This document shows positions 24,169-36,296 of a stretch of 64,000 bases of DNA, piece after piece. The DNA comes from Poronia punctata. Lineage: Eukaryota > Ascomycota > Sordariomycetes > Xylariales > Xylariaceae. The translations under genes were made by a program, and so were the position numbers. Numbering within the stretch: the first letter of the stretch is position 1; the number at the start of each line of letters is the position of its first letter. The notes under the pieces are model-generated. The model did no database searches. It saw only the letters and a program-made list of their open reading frames with translations, and was not told the origin of the DNA. Where the stretch lies: the NCBI GenBank assembly GCA_022579005.1, contig MU401560.1, positions 62,001-126,000 of the forward strand, given 5' to 3'.

Positions 24169-27100
24169 GTGTAAAGCTAAGAAATATCTTTAATGGCAAA
24201 AGGCCCTCTTGCGCGATGAATAAAGTCGGGATTTTGATGTTCAGGCATTGCTATCAGTCATGCTGCCATTGGACAGGCGTCACCAACATTGGTAGCCTAC
24301 TCGTAGTCCAATTACTGAACTATGTCTATCGATAAGGAATGTAGCTTGAGTGGGTCCACATACCGCTTAGCACTCATCACTAATCAGTGCTTCAGCATGC
24401 TCAACGACATCGCTGTCAGGCACACGAGTAGGTTTGGTAATAACTACTCATGAATCTACAGCCAATGGATATCTTTAACGGTATTTGTAACACGAATGGA
24501 GGTAAAAGTCTTTGAATCGAACACGAGATACAAATTAACCTTCCCTCTTCTATGTGTTTATATCATGAATTGTGTTTGGTCATGCTGCTCAATGTTTTGG
24601 TTAGACAGATGGGCGTACCTATTACAACCGGGATGCTACGCTAGATTCTAACCTTGAGTGCTAATTATGTACCAGAGCAGGTCGAAGGTTTTGCAAAGTT
24701 CACAATTGCCCTTGATAAGCTCGTCTCTTTCGTAACCGCCGGACTTCCGTTCCCCAGACGGGGAAAAGAGCCTATCCAGCAAATGGCGGGAGGAGGCGTC
24801 TTAAACCTTGGCTCATTATTTCGTACATCACTGCCTCCTTTATGATACCTGTCCTGCATAATGTGACAGCGAACCCCCTAACTAGGATTGCTGGGGCCTG
24901 GAGAAAAGGCAGGTAGGTGTTCCTGGAGGATGGATGGGGCTGACATGTCAGGTCAGGTCAGCCACATATAACCTAGGCCTGTTCCTTTTCCTTGGTATTG
25001 CTTTTTCATGCCCCCGGGTTGGTGATCTTACTTTTCTACTCGTAGAGCCTGCTCGTCGGAACAGACCAGATCGTTGTTCACGTGGTGGTATATGATGTTT
25101 CAGGCTACAGAGATTCACGGCTTTTAAGTAGGGGATGGGTTCGTGCCTGTTGAAAATTACAAGTAACATGCCGCAATTGATCTATGCTTTGCGGATCGCT
25201 TGGACTGACCGTTGGAAACTCCATATAGGTATCGTAGGATTAGGTCGATAGATCATAGGGGTTACCTGCCAACCTTGACATGGGCATGAAACTTCTCCGC
25301 CTGGCGCAGAATCTCGTCACACTACCCTACATACTTACCTAGATGCATGATTCCTAGTAGTACCAAAAGATGTCATTCTCATGATGGTTATGTCTATTCC
25401 ACCATTCCGGTTGGTAGATAGGTAGGTACTATTTTCAGTGCCTACGCCAACCACGTGCATGTGTTGCCCTCTGGCCTTACAAGCTACTGTTATTGATACT
25501 GTTGCATGTACACGTACCTACTTCTGACAAAGCGGGGTGTTTCTTAGCTTTCAGGGAAGTGGAAGGATGTTCATTAGAATAGGCTCTGGCCATTTTTCCT
25601 GTACTGTCTCGTAGATGAGGAATCCGGGGCAAGCTTAAAGAAATATTATCAATGAACTCAATATTGCGCGTACAATTCTGATGAGTACATAGGTACCTAT
25701 TCCTAGACATAGCATGCCTCCAAGTTTTCTAGGTATGGGCTATGATGTGGGGTCGCTGGACACAAAGGAACAGCCACTTATTTTTATTTTCTTTCTTATT
25801 CTTTCGTCTTGAATACAGGTCTATGAACTTCAAAGCTGAGGAGGATCATGTCGGCTGTGTAAAGTCATAAATAGTATCATGAACTTGGAATTCGGAATCG
25901 GAATCGGAAATACATCACAAGATCCGTACATTTATGCATGGCCTTGACATACCAGGTGGTACATGAAAGTTGGGGAAACTCACCCACATACCTTTAGCTT
26001 CCGACTATTTAAGGTTAAGTTAGTAGGTTAGCAAGCCTATGACAACCAGAAAAACGCCAAATACGCCCCGGAAGAGTCGCGAACATGATGTGTCTCAATA
26101 GTACTACTCTGACAGCACTATATGTGGCTTTGTACGTCCAGCTTTGAAGAACATTTCCAGTCTGCCGTGATACCCAGCATTTATTTACAAATGTAACCAT
26201 CGTACTTAGACCCCGCTGCTCTTGGGCGGACAGGACCCAAGTCAATAGGCCGCGACTGGGTATTTGTGAGACAACAACAACATACGTGGATTACATGTTT
26301 GGAAGTTGGAGACATTCCATACAACACCTAGTCAAGCGGTGTCGTAGGGATGGAGATGTCAAAGAAATTTTGCTATAGGTGCCACAATAAAGAGTTACAT
26401 AGACGCAACCCTTTCATCGAAGGAGGGGTGGAAAGAACCTTGCTACCCCTTCCCCCTCAGATGCAATTGGGGGCAGTATGTAGCCACCATATGGTCAATG
26501 AAATGAAGGTGCTACCTAGTCTAGCCTGCGTGGCTTCTTATTTAATACGTTAAAGACACCGGACGAGCGTATCATGTACGCTACAGAGCATCATATATAG
26601 ACGTAACAACCTAGGGATTATATTTTCATAGCAAGCGTGTCGTTGGTATTTAGATGCAGCTGTCTATAAATACTCTACCTATGTGCATCGATATTGATAT
26701 CCACTGTCTACCAACAATATGTCGTAGATATAATACATACCGTACGGGCTATTCCCAACAGTACTAGGTTGGATAGATGGTGGTAAGAAAATCAGCCCTC
26801 GTCATTTGTTACGTCTCAAACTTGGCCAGCCCGGCTTTGAGGATTTGGGATCAACATACAGGAGGTTATGACTCTTTTAGCCAAGGTCCAATTACGTGGT
26901 AAGTACAGCACACCAAGAAGAAAATCGCACTTGCTTGCCGACGGCCAATGACATGTCACCGCCTTCTCGACATTGCCTTTTCCGGGCAACCCCCTGCTGT
27001 TAGCTACATAATGTACGTATCAATGGGGCCATAGATTCATTAGGTTGGGTACTCCTACCCATGCCCAGTCGCATACAGGCAGGGCCGTGGACTCAAAAGT

Positions 27101-27601
27101 TGTCGGAATTATAACAAAGGGAGGCTTCCTCCTTTCCAATCTTGTTCATCTTCCTTCCTCATTTCACTATCCCGCGAGACATATAGAACTTCAGCCCATC
27201 CGCGGTATTGAAACAGCGACCCAAGCCTTCTCGCTTTGTGTACCTAGTAGCCTATATCCGTCACCATCCCGTACGGACGGTTCGCTTCCACGGCTTCCTC
27301 GGCTCGCCCCATCCACTTGTGCTACACATTGCTATAGTGCAACTCAATCTTGCCCAGCCGGTACTATATTTTCACGCTTGCCCGGTCCAGCTACTCGTAC
27401 GTTCCGGCTAGGTAGGAAACCAGAACTTTCTTGCTTCAACTACTTAAGCTTGTCTGGTTGCCCGACACACATCAACAAGCTCCCATTCCACTACGTTTCT
27501 GCCCCTCGAAAGTGTTGGAAGGCCTCTATTCTGGAAGAACACAGAGATACGCAACCGGATAGGTAAAGAAGGGAACATCAGGCAACAAGGAAATCGTTCC
27601 A
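24169..27601. other. intergenic spacer, no supported gene
   Basis: About 3.4 kb without a convincing gene. Scattered CCTAGGTA-type words and TACTCGTA copies (24298, 25037, 27392) are present. From about 27130 to 27560 the DNA is CT-rich with many CCCATCC-type runs; the 173-codon open frame there (27045-27566) is low-complexity and reads like a promoter or leader of the next gene rather than a protein. Confidence 0.55.
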
Positions 27602-27883
27602 ATGTCGCCATTCTATCTGTACGCCGCCGACAAGCGTGCGCTCGCCAACATGCAAGCGTCGTCGTCACAAGCTTCGACATCAACCATGTCCTCAGGACCC
27701 GTCTCAGACTCGACCTCGAGACGGCCCAGTAACGTCGTCATGAACCCTCCCAGGCCAAAGAAGAAGAAGACACACAGCACAGATCCTTACCTCCGCGACT
27801 TCACATTGGTAGCAGAGGCTGCACGACGCGCGCAGATGTCTCTCCTGACGCGGGATATGGAGAATGTCGACATCTCACCCTAG
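27602..27883 (+). CDS. small basic Ser-rich hypothetical protein (93 aa)
   Basis: No family recognised with certainty. The single-exon frame has a Ser/Thr-rich N-terminal half, a PRPKKKKTHS basic cluster resembling a nuclear-localisation signal at residues 50-59, and a regular C-terminal half, DPYLRDFTLVAEAARRAQMSLL, that looks helical and more protein-like than the surrounding frames. It is preceded by a CT-rich, promoter-like tract and the context before ATG (TTCCAATG) is acceptable. Codon use is GC-rich at third positions, like other genes here and unlike the spacers. It could be a conserved short fungal protein or a chance frame. Confidence 0.55.
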   Translation: MSPFYLYAADKRALANMQASSSQASTSTMSSGPVSDSTSRRPSNVVMNPPRPKKKKTHSTDPYLRDFTLVAEAARRAQMSLLTRDMENVDISP

Positions 27884-30800
27884 ACGGCGACAAATATCAG
27901 AGGGGTTTATTTTTCTCATTGTATCTTGGCAGCATTGCATTGTTTTTGTTTTGGGAAGCATCTGGAATCATTTTGTCGCATTTTTTCATCGGCGATTCTT
28001 ACCTCTCGGATACCTGGGCGTCGCCTTTCCGGGCTTAGCGGAGTAAATGCAAGTTTCGTTTGGAAATCTGTCTAGCCCCAACAAAAAGTCGGGATGCCGT
28101 GCCATTCCCACGTGCGCAGGAGCCAGGGGGACCTAGCCCCGTTGGGCTCACTTCCGCATTCACCCACCCCCATGCCTCAATAATAACAAAACCCTCCCAT
28201 TTCCTTGTTCATCTTCTCCGGTCAGCTGGTCATTTACCCCATTTCTTCACGCTTCCTCCGAGGAAATCGACATGCCATGGTCTTTGTCCACTTATGGTCC
28301 TAGACCTACACATCTGCCCCTTACATTTACCCGGGGAACATTAGCACCGAATCATGACGTCGCAACCCACCTCGACGTCATGATGATAGTCCTAATGTCT
28401 ACCTTTGCCCATTTTTTAAAGAGAGGACATGTCTTATATCTGCGGAAAAGAGATGCGCATCTTGAAATTACCTAGTTGACGCATTCGTTTTCTGGGGTTG
28501 GGGAATATCGGTGAAGCCGAATCTGGGAATTGTACAGGGCTGTCTATCCAGGCTATGTTACCTATTTGGATGGGAACGAAGACATTCTAGCCCTGATGCG
28601 CGAAAATGACCTATCCACCACCCCTTCTAGACAACTAGCGCATTCCGATGAGGGTAGGGATGGCATACAACACCACAAGGAATTTATTCGGGCATGTCGT
28701 GTTACGTTTTTCCTTGCTGTCGATGGATGGAAATGGTATCCATGACGTGTGAGCTCGTGATACGGCCGAACACGCATGTATAATACCTTGTACAAGAAAT
28801 GGCAGCAAGCATCGCATACAGCTTCATGGGGATGGGGTGATATTCAAAGGAGTAGTGGGCGGGCTGAAGGTGGATTTTGGCATGGCGGGGGGAGTTTCCC
28901 CGCGGATCAAATCCGAGGTCCCGAAAAACTCTGGTCTCCAACCGAAAATAATTAATATACACGTATCTACATTGACAACGAGAGATGGCTTTTTAAATAC
29001 CTACGTATCCAACTACCTCCACTTACTAGGTGCGCAATTTGGAGCAATATGTCTTGATTTATTTGTAGAAGGGAATGAATGCCGAGGAATATGCAAACGG
29101 ACGGCTCGTGATCAATAATTCTTCTCGAAATTCCATTACAACAACCATGTACCCAGGATTGCCAATTGGGATAGTTTGGCAATCCAAATCGAGATTTGCA
29201 CATTTTTTATACGACGGCCACCGAGGTATGCATTTTGACTAACCTAGATGGAATTAGACTGGATCTATGTACTCTGACTCTAAACTCCAACTGGAATCCT
29301 GGTTTTTAGCGCGCCAGGAATAGGTATTGACATTTTCGGCACGCAAACTTTTTTTCAATTAGTATTATTTGATACACGTAGATGGTGCGAGGATGGACAG
29401 GATAGACAGGAAGTTGAATATGATATTCTATCGACATGGTAGGGTACGAGAAAATATTTCAAATACCTAGGTATTTGCTGATCTTTAACATAGGTAACCC
29501 AGGTTTTTGAGAGTTTGGTAGGTATTCATATGTTGTCATACTAACTTGACTTGAATTAGCTTGTTAACAATCCCAAGTTTTGAGAGCGGTGTAAATAAGG
29601 TAGGTAATGATCCTGATGGACTGCATACTCGTACAAGTACGTGTATAAAAAAATCCTCAAGTTAGTCTTGTTACTAGGTTAGGTTATGTATTAAGCCAGG
29701 GAGATGGTTGGATATTTTGATCTAATCTAGATAATGGTAGAACCATGGAATTGAATATGTTGGGTACTTAGGTTACAGGGTTTGATAGATGTGAAAGATA
29801 CGAGTCGATAGATCTACTCTACGTGTTTAGTAGATGGAAATATTTGTCAGCACAGTTTCTACTCGTAATTTTTCTTTTTATAACCTACGAGCAGAGTACT
29901 CGTACACAAATGTTTTTTTGGAAGTTGGCTGGCTGGGGCTGGTTAGGGGACTTTGGACCCCTTTTCAAATAAAAACAGAAACCTCCCGGATCGACTGTTA
30001 ATCTTATACCCTACTCGTACGTATTTGTTAGGTTAGGTTAGGTTAGGTTAGTCTAGGTTGTACGTTCATACCCCCCTCGTTTCAGGGTCCCGTAACCTTC
30101 ATCATCCGTACTTTTTACCTCGTCTTGTTTCTACCCCTCTGTATCTACACGTACACGTACTACTTGATTTTGGGTAAAGGTAGGGGTAGGTAGATGATCG
30201 TCGATAAACGACCAGGATGCAAGTGAGATGAAGGATGAGGATGGGGGATGAGGGCTGAGATGAATATATTGCCTGGCCTGGTATAAGTGAGTGAGTGATT
30301 GAGTGAGTTGGTAAGAGTTGTTGTAGATATTATAACTCCCCTTTACCTACCTTAAGGTACGTAACCTACTTCCGTGTATATTCCAAGTACTCGTAAGAAG
30401 AGCCTATCTCACGTGAAGAAACATACACCTGGTAGCATACCTAGGTAGTTACCTAGGTAGTTACCTAGTTAGATAATCAGACAAGGGGGGTTCATATCTC
30501 GCCTACCTACCTACCTACCCACCTACCTACTTACTTACTCATTTCCTAAAACTACCTACCTAGGTATCTAACCTACCTGTTAGACAAACATATACCTACT
30601 CGTAGACAGGTTTCTCCAGCCAAAGGGGGGAAAATGACGTTTAAGCTGGAAATCCTCTGTCTCTTGGCCCCACGATCTTTGGTAAACAAATTAGGAAGGA
30701 GGTTTCTGTGCCGGCAGGCAAAACACACATACACATTTCCCGGCAACCTGTATTATAGGAAAACACATAGCCGGGGGAGATGTGTACGAGTAAAGGTTTG

Positions 30801-31313
30801 GTAGGGGGGTTTAGAACATACAAGTACACAAACACACACACACATACGACTTGAACATGGAGTAAGACGTATATATGGTAGGTGATACAACATGCCGGGG
30901 ATATCTATCTACGTATTTTATCTACCTACCTAGCCTACCTACATTACTTAGTAAGGTGCTTGCTCAAGATACTTACACGTTCACATACATGATGCAGGGT
31001 AAGGTACATGCAGGTTATGACTCTCAGAATATGATACCAGTTCTAAGAGGATTCCGTTTCATGAACTTTTCCCAGCTTTCTGGTTTGTCTATCCTCATCG
31101 TGTTTAATATACCTGATAATGCAGAACTTTTTGTCATATTTTCATTTTCGCGCCTCCTTACTACTTATTCATAAGGCTCGGTCTCTAGTTCTACCCTATC
31201 CACCATTGTGCCCCTTTTAAAAAGATTACCCTTTCAGAACGCGAGCTCTCCCCCCCCCTTTTTACCTCCCTTCATAATGCCCTCTCGCCCTCTTTTTCTA
31301 CTTACACCTACAC
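27884..31313. other. intergenic spacer with short repeats, no supported gene
   Basis: About 3.4 kb. Includes a short (TTAGG)n array at about 30029-30052, many CTACCTACCTAGGTA-type runs at 30430-30600, a CA-rich microsatellite near 30829-30843, and several TACGAGTA/TACTCGTA words (29626, 29897, 30012, 30388, 30597, 30785). No open frame has a family signature. Confidence 0.6.
30029..30052. repeat. short interstitial (TTAGG)n array
   Basis: Nearly five head-to-tail TTAGG pentamers. Typical fungal telomeres are TTAGGG, so this is a 5-bp variant in an internal position; a similar CCTAA run occurs near 54208-54236. Confidence 0.8.
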
Positions 31314-31975
31314 CTACACCTGCGCCTTCGCAACGCCAAACTTCTGACTAATAGTGACATACCCAGCCACAACCTGGCAATGTCTCAACGAGCCCGTCTC
31401 AGCACCCGGTCCAAACCCCTTCCTAAAAGCATCTTCCACGGCATCCCAATCCAAGAACCCGACATTCTCCACATTCTCTTTCGTGAGTAGCCGGGAAAAC
31501 ACCCGATGTAATGGTCCCCCGACGGCGTACGAGATGGGTGCTGAATAAGGGTGTTTCCGACGTCTGTATAATTCGTCGGTGACGAATGGTTTGGCTGCTT
31601 CGCGGAGGATCCACTTCTCCCAGAATTGATGGGCTACGGGTATATCCTCGTCGGCTTCGTTGGAGAACCAGGGTCGGGTTGATCCGGATGTTATAGAAGG
31701 CGAAGAGGAAGAGGATGGGGTAGAGGTAGAGGTAGAGGTGGATGATAAGTGTGTCCCGTAGTGCATCTTTACACTGGGGGGCATGTGGCTTACTAGTTCG
31801 GCGAGCTCGTGGTCGAGATAGGGGGGTCGGCCTTCGATTGAGTGGGCCATTTCGCAGCGGTCGCCTAGGGCTGTTAGGAGGAAGTTGGGGAGGAGGGTTT
31901 TTGTCCACTTTTTTTTTTTTTTTTGGTTCGGTGTTAGTTGTTTTTAATTACGAGTATGTACGTGTGAAAGAGGGG

Positions 31976-32018
<43 letters not shown>

Positions 32019-33101
32019 AGCGTATAGAGCAGTATGAAGGGTATGCCACGAAGTCATCATCTTCTCCTGGGCCTCTTCCGAGAAAGAATCAACCTTCTGC
32101 GCCACCCTTTCCATATCGGGAAACCTGTCCCTGACCGTCTTCACATAGACATCCGTGGCCATGGTCCGATTCGAAAACACAGCCGGGCTAATAACACCAT
32201 TCAACCTCTGAGAAACAGCCGGGTCGTTCCGCAGAGCGTCGTAGCCTAGCCCCTCCCCGATAAAGGAGAAAGACTTGAGGAGATCATGGGCGGCCTTCTC
32301 GTGCAATCTCTCGCGAAGTTCCGGGTTCTGCTGGAGCGGGAGATCCGGCATGGCCCCGTCCGCTTCGGCTAGTAGTTCGACTGGGAACCAAGGGTATCCG
32401 GCAAAGATCTCGTCGGCGCCCTCGCCGCTCAGGATCACCTTGAAGCCCTTCTCGCGCGGTAACTCCGACAGACAGAATTTCCCGACCGTGTTGAGGTCCC
32501 AGATGGCGTGTTCGTTGTGCCAGACTGTGTCTTCGAAGTTTCTGGCGATTTCGGCTTCGTCCATGTCTTTGATGTGCAGTTGGACGCCTAGATGCTTTGC
32601 TGTTCTTTCCGCGATGGCTATGTTTTGTTTCCAATTCAGCCTCTTGTTTGAAAAGAGGGGAGAGTGGTGGTGGTGGCTTACGCGATTCATCAAAGCCCGA
32701 ATTCCTATCAAACGAAACGCAGAAACAAGCTATCCTCTTCTCGATATTCCCCATCGTCGCACCCTCTTCTTCGACAAGATGTTTCACGATCCCGGCAACG
32801 GCAGACGAGTCCAGCCCACCTGATAAGTAGATCCCTACCGGCACATCTGCGCGCAATCTGATACGGATCGATTCTACTAGTTTTTCTCTCACTGCTTGAA
32901 TCATTTCTTCGACTGAACGGGTCTCTACCTTGTTCTTCATCACCACCCCCTTTCTTTAGCATCCATCCATCATCAATGTGCATGTATGTGTGTGTTTAGG
33001 GGGGGGGGGGGGGGGGGGGGGGGAAAAAAAAAAAAATGGAAGCAAAAAAAAAAAACCAAAAAACAANNNNNNNNNNCCACCTCACCCACCCCCCCCCCCA
33101 C

Positions 33102-33140
<39 letters not shown>

Positions 33141-34137
33141 AAACGTACCTTGTCTTCATACGAAAGATCCCAATATTGCAAATGCTCAATATCGCCCTCG
33201 GGGGAGATAACCATGTACTTTCCCGGCTCAACCTATCATTCCCCCCCTGAGTGTAAGTGAGAAGAAGAAAAAAGTTCTCTCTTCAATGCACAATCAATAA
33301 ACAGAGAAACACACCTTATAAACCCCCTTAAAAGTCGTGGCCCTCCCACCATTAAAAGCGTCCGTGGTAGCAATACTCGGGACATCCCACTCCGGCTTCC
33401 AACCCAGAGGCAAGAAAGCCTTCTTCTCCGCAGCAATCAACAACTTATCGTCCCGAATCGTCCAGAAGAGCGGTTTAATTCCGAACCTGTCCCTGGCCGC
33501 GATGACGTTTCCGTTGCGATCATCGTATATCACGAGGGAGAATTCGCCTCGCATGTAGTCGAGGAATTTCGGCGCTCCGTCTTTTGAGTTTGCACATTAA
33601 CATTTAGTTCTTTTGAAAGGACGGACAAGGGGGGAAAAAAAAACAGATTTTTTGTTTTTGTTTAGCTTACTGAGAAGAAGAAGAAGGGATTAGTCAATGT
33701 GTGTGAGAATGAAGGGGAAAAAGAGGAGGAGGAAAGGAGAAAAAAACAATACCAATGTTTATAAAGTGCAACAACAGTCTCGGAATCACTATGACCCTTG
33801 AACCTATACCCAAATTCCCTGACACACATCTCCCGGAGCCGGTCGTTATCGTATATCTCGCCATTGATCACGGCGTGGATATGTCCCTCGTCATCGTGAA
33901 GAGGTTGTAGACCGTCGGGAGATAAATCATTGATTGATAATCGGCAATGACCCAGGGCTTTTTTTCCCTTCTAATCAGTAAACTTTTTTCTTCTTCTCAC
34001 TTTCTTTCTCTTTTTGTTGTTGTTATGTAAGATACGCACCAATCGTGTTATCGGGATTAATCCAGACATCTTGGGCATCGGGTCCTCGATGGGATATGAT
34101 ATCTAGACTTTTCCTCACTTGGGCCTCGAGATCCGAG

Positions 34138-34168
<31 letters not shown>

Positions 34169-34214
34169 GGATGGGCGTTCTCTTGAGAGAGATTATAACG
34201 CTTATGCCGCACAT
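31314..34214 (-). CDS. asparagine synthase (glutamine-hydrolysing), AsnB type, 731 aa
   Basis: Converts aspartate to asparagine with glutamine and ATP. Seven exons on minus: 34214-34040, 33957-33748, 33580-33315, 33232-33149, 32949-32682, 32617-32019, 31907-31314; this set closes in frame. The N-terminal class II glutaminase starts MCGI (nucleophile Cys2) and has SHRGPDA, GHCRLSI, VINGEIYD, GHSDSE and RDRFGIKPLF. The synthetase domain has the PPi-loop SGGLDSS, LSGEGADEIFAGY and EGRPPYLDH. At about 731 aa it is longer than yeast Asn1/2 (about 570), partly from a polythreonine tract after residue 15 and a Ser/Thr low-complexity insertion in exon 7, so it may be the second, AsnB-like paralogue of filamentous fungi. 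Weak points: the exon 2 donor (GTTTTT is needed for frame; GTATTG 5 nt earlier breaks it), the exon 5 start (32949, or AAG/GTAGAG a few codons later), and an assembly gap inside intron 4. Confidence 0.85.
31979..32012. repeat. (AG)n microsatellite in asparagine synthase intron 6
   Basis: About 17 AG dinucleotides on plus, CT on the coding strand, directly after the donor GTAAGT at 32018. The same intron has a poly-T run (coding strand poly-A) next to its acceptor. Confidence 0.9.
32999..33138. other. assembly gap (10 N at 33067-33076) between poly-G and poly-C runs
   Basis: A run of about 25 G, then A-rich sequence, then ten N, then interrupted C runs. Homopolymers of this sort facing an N gap are typical of short-read artefacts and of a scaffold join of unknown true size. 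It falls in intron 4 of the asparagine synthase gene, so coding sequence is probably unaffected. Open frames crossing it (poly-Gly/poly-Pro) are meaningless. Confidence 0.9.
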
Positions 34215-35393
34215 TGTATTCGTGAGTGAGGGGCCTGTTTCGTACTATTACTTAGTTAGATAAAACGTAATAAAAGTCAGTCCAGTCCAATTCATTTCTT
34301 GGGCTTCTCTTTCCCCTATTTCTGTAAATCAAAAAGTAAATATTCCATGTATAATTTCAAACCTTTACTCTTTTTTCGAAATAATACACCGCATATTGCA
34401 CAATACTCCGGCCCGGTTCGCTTCCGTCCTATACAACAGAACCCCGACCGTCTATCCACCTTGGGACCCAAATGTATAATCCTGAGAAAACCCCCTGACC
34501 GACGGCATATAGGTACATATAAGTAATTATCTAGGTGAGGTGCCACTTCCATATACCGTTGAGGAAGGATGTTTAGTCTAGTTCCTGTCGAGGCACATTC
34601 TAGTCCTTGTTGCATGAAAGACTAACAGGCGATTTCAACGTGGCATTCAAATGGAGGGAGGAGAAGCATCAAACCCCTCCCTCCTTTTTACCTAACGTAA
34701 ATTATTCGTAGATCCCAAACTACCCCTCCACTCCCCACATGATCTCCGTCCCACCTTTTGATCCTGTGGACTAGCTCACCATCCGAATGTAAGCAATTAA
34801 TTAAGGGACAGATACTCGAACATATATCCTGTCGGCATAGTAAAGCCAACAATTTCAATAGGGTAAAGGTTAGTGGGGTGTTCTTCATCTCAAGAAAGCG
34901 CCGTCTTGACAGGGGAGGTTGTTGATTGGGAAGGATTCGTTAGTCCCAGGGGTCAAGGGTCAAGACGCTGCATTCCCTCGCCAACTGGAATCCATCGCGG
35001 GATGTTTGGCCGGGCTGTCTTTCGTATATATTTTCTTTCGTTTAAACGTAGAAATATAGCCTGGTACAGGTCCACGCTTCCTATCAAGGAAACATAATAC
35101 TTGTAAATGATCATAAATGCTAGCAACTGCTTACTTTACGATGATGTTGACTTTCAGGCCTGCGCAGCAAGTATCTCAATCGTACGTTTGACACTTACAA
35201 CTTCCCACTTCGGGCATCAGTATCACAAGAGGGTATGAACATACCTGGCGTGTTATTCGTATTCACTGGCGGGAATATAGCAATAAGATGAAGCCCAAGT
35301 ATGGCACCGCGACCAGCGACTCGAAAACTCTTGAGCGTTCACCATCTCTTCTGGAATTATCTGCTGAGATATCTTCGGGGTACACGATAAGAC
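34215..35393. other. intergenic spacer, no supported gene
   Basis: 5' flank of the asparagine synthase gene and 3' flank of the methyltransferase gene. Only short unmatched open frames are present. I looked for a TGASTCA (Gcn4/CpcA) site upstream of the synthase and found none. Confidence 0.6.
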
Positions 35394-36296
35394 TCAGGCC
35401 AAACTTGAAGCCAATTCATCGGCCTGTGTCCACACCGAGATGTAATCCTGCACCCGACCGTCCTTTGTTCCTCCGGGATGCGTTCGTTTAGGCTTAATAT
35501 GCACTAATCGCTTCAAGCTACCTGGCATTGGCGTCTCTACCTTACCAGCGAGAACGCCGCCGTGTTCGTCCTTTCTCGGTATCGCCCCCGGGTTTGACAG
35601 ATAGCCGAGATACTCTTCAGGCGGGGCAGCCCACGGTGGACCAGGTTCACTTGACGACTTTTCTGTTGGGAATTCCAGACAGATCAATCTACCCCCCGGT
35701 ACAAGCAGAGATCTCATCCTTGATGCCCACGACGGCCGCATGGCAGGTGGCAAGGCACAGAAGAACTAGAGACAACAGTTACTTGTCAAGGACGCGCGCG
35801 ATACCAACCAGATTCATATGTGTCGTAGGTTGCTTACCGTATAATCAAAAATGACATCGAAGCGCGTATCGACGCCCTCCCAGTCTTGCGCAAAGAAATC
35901 TTGCGCAAGCCATGTTACTGATCCTCGCTTGACCCCTTGGGTAGGGTATAACTCTTCGATTGGCGCCTTAGCCGCGTTCTCTTTAGCCGCCTCGAGGGCT
36001 GTGGACGAGACGTCTAAACCATAGACGTCGTACCCGAAAGAGCTGAGAAGCAGCACGTCGTGACCCCTACCGCAGCCTGGGACGAGGGCTCTCTTCTTGG
36101 AGTTGTCGTCTGGCAACGAGATCAAGCCGTTCGGATTCTCTTTGAGCAAGTCATACAGTGCCGGGCTTGGCCCTCCACGATCCCAGGGAGTGAGGCTCTT
36201 TTCCCATAATTCGTTCCATTTGGTGGAATGTTCTTGCGGTTGTGAGCCCTTGAAATGCTCAGAGAGGTATTGGGGTGGCTCATTTGAGCTAGACAT
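35394..36296 (-). CDS. thiopurine/thiol S-methyltransferase (TPMT) family protein
   Basis: Predicted 276-aa SAM-dependent methyltransferase. Two exons on minus, 36296-35838 and 35765-35394; the 72-nt intron has donor GTAAGC and acceptor CTCTAG, and splicing restores the family motif DYTFFCALPPAMRPSWA. The first exon has an N-terminal lid (WNELWEKSLTPWDRGGPSPAL) and the SAM-binding motif I LVPGCGRGHDVLLLSSFGYDVYGLDVS. The second has LLVPGGRLICLEFP, followed by a proline-rich substrate loop and a C-terminal VWTQADEL. Known members methylate thiols, thiocyanate or halides in plants and fungi; the substrate here cannot be told. No targeting signal is visible, so it is probably cytosolic. No co-regulated neighbour is apparent. 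Confidence 0.85.

Noticed and set aside
24480..24545. Possible tRNA (GTTCGATTC-like B-box on minus)
   Set aside because: T stem does not pair and no acceptor or anticodon arm can be drawn; a chance B-box.
27045..27566. 173-codon open frame on plus
   Set aside because: Pro/Ser-rich low-complexity reading of a CT-rich promoter-like tract; overlaps the probable leader of the 93-aa gene.
32978..33250. Gly/Pro-rich open frames crossing the first gap
   Set aside because: They consist of poly-G/poly-C and N characters inside an intron of the asparagine synthase gene.
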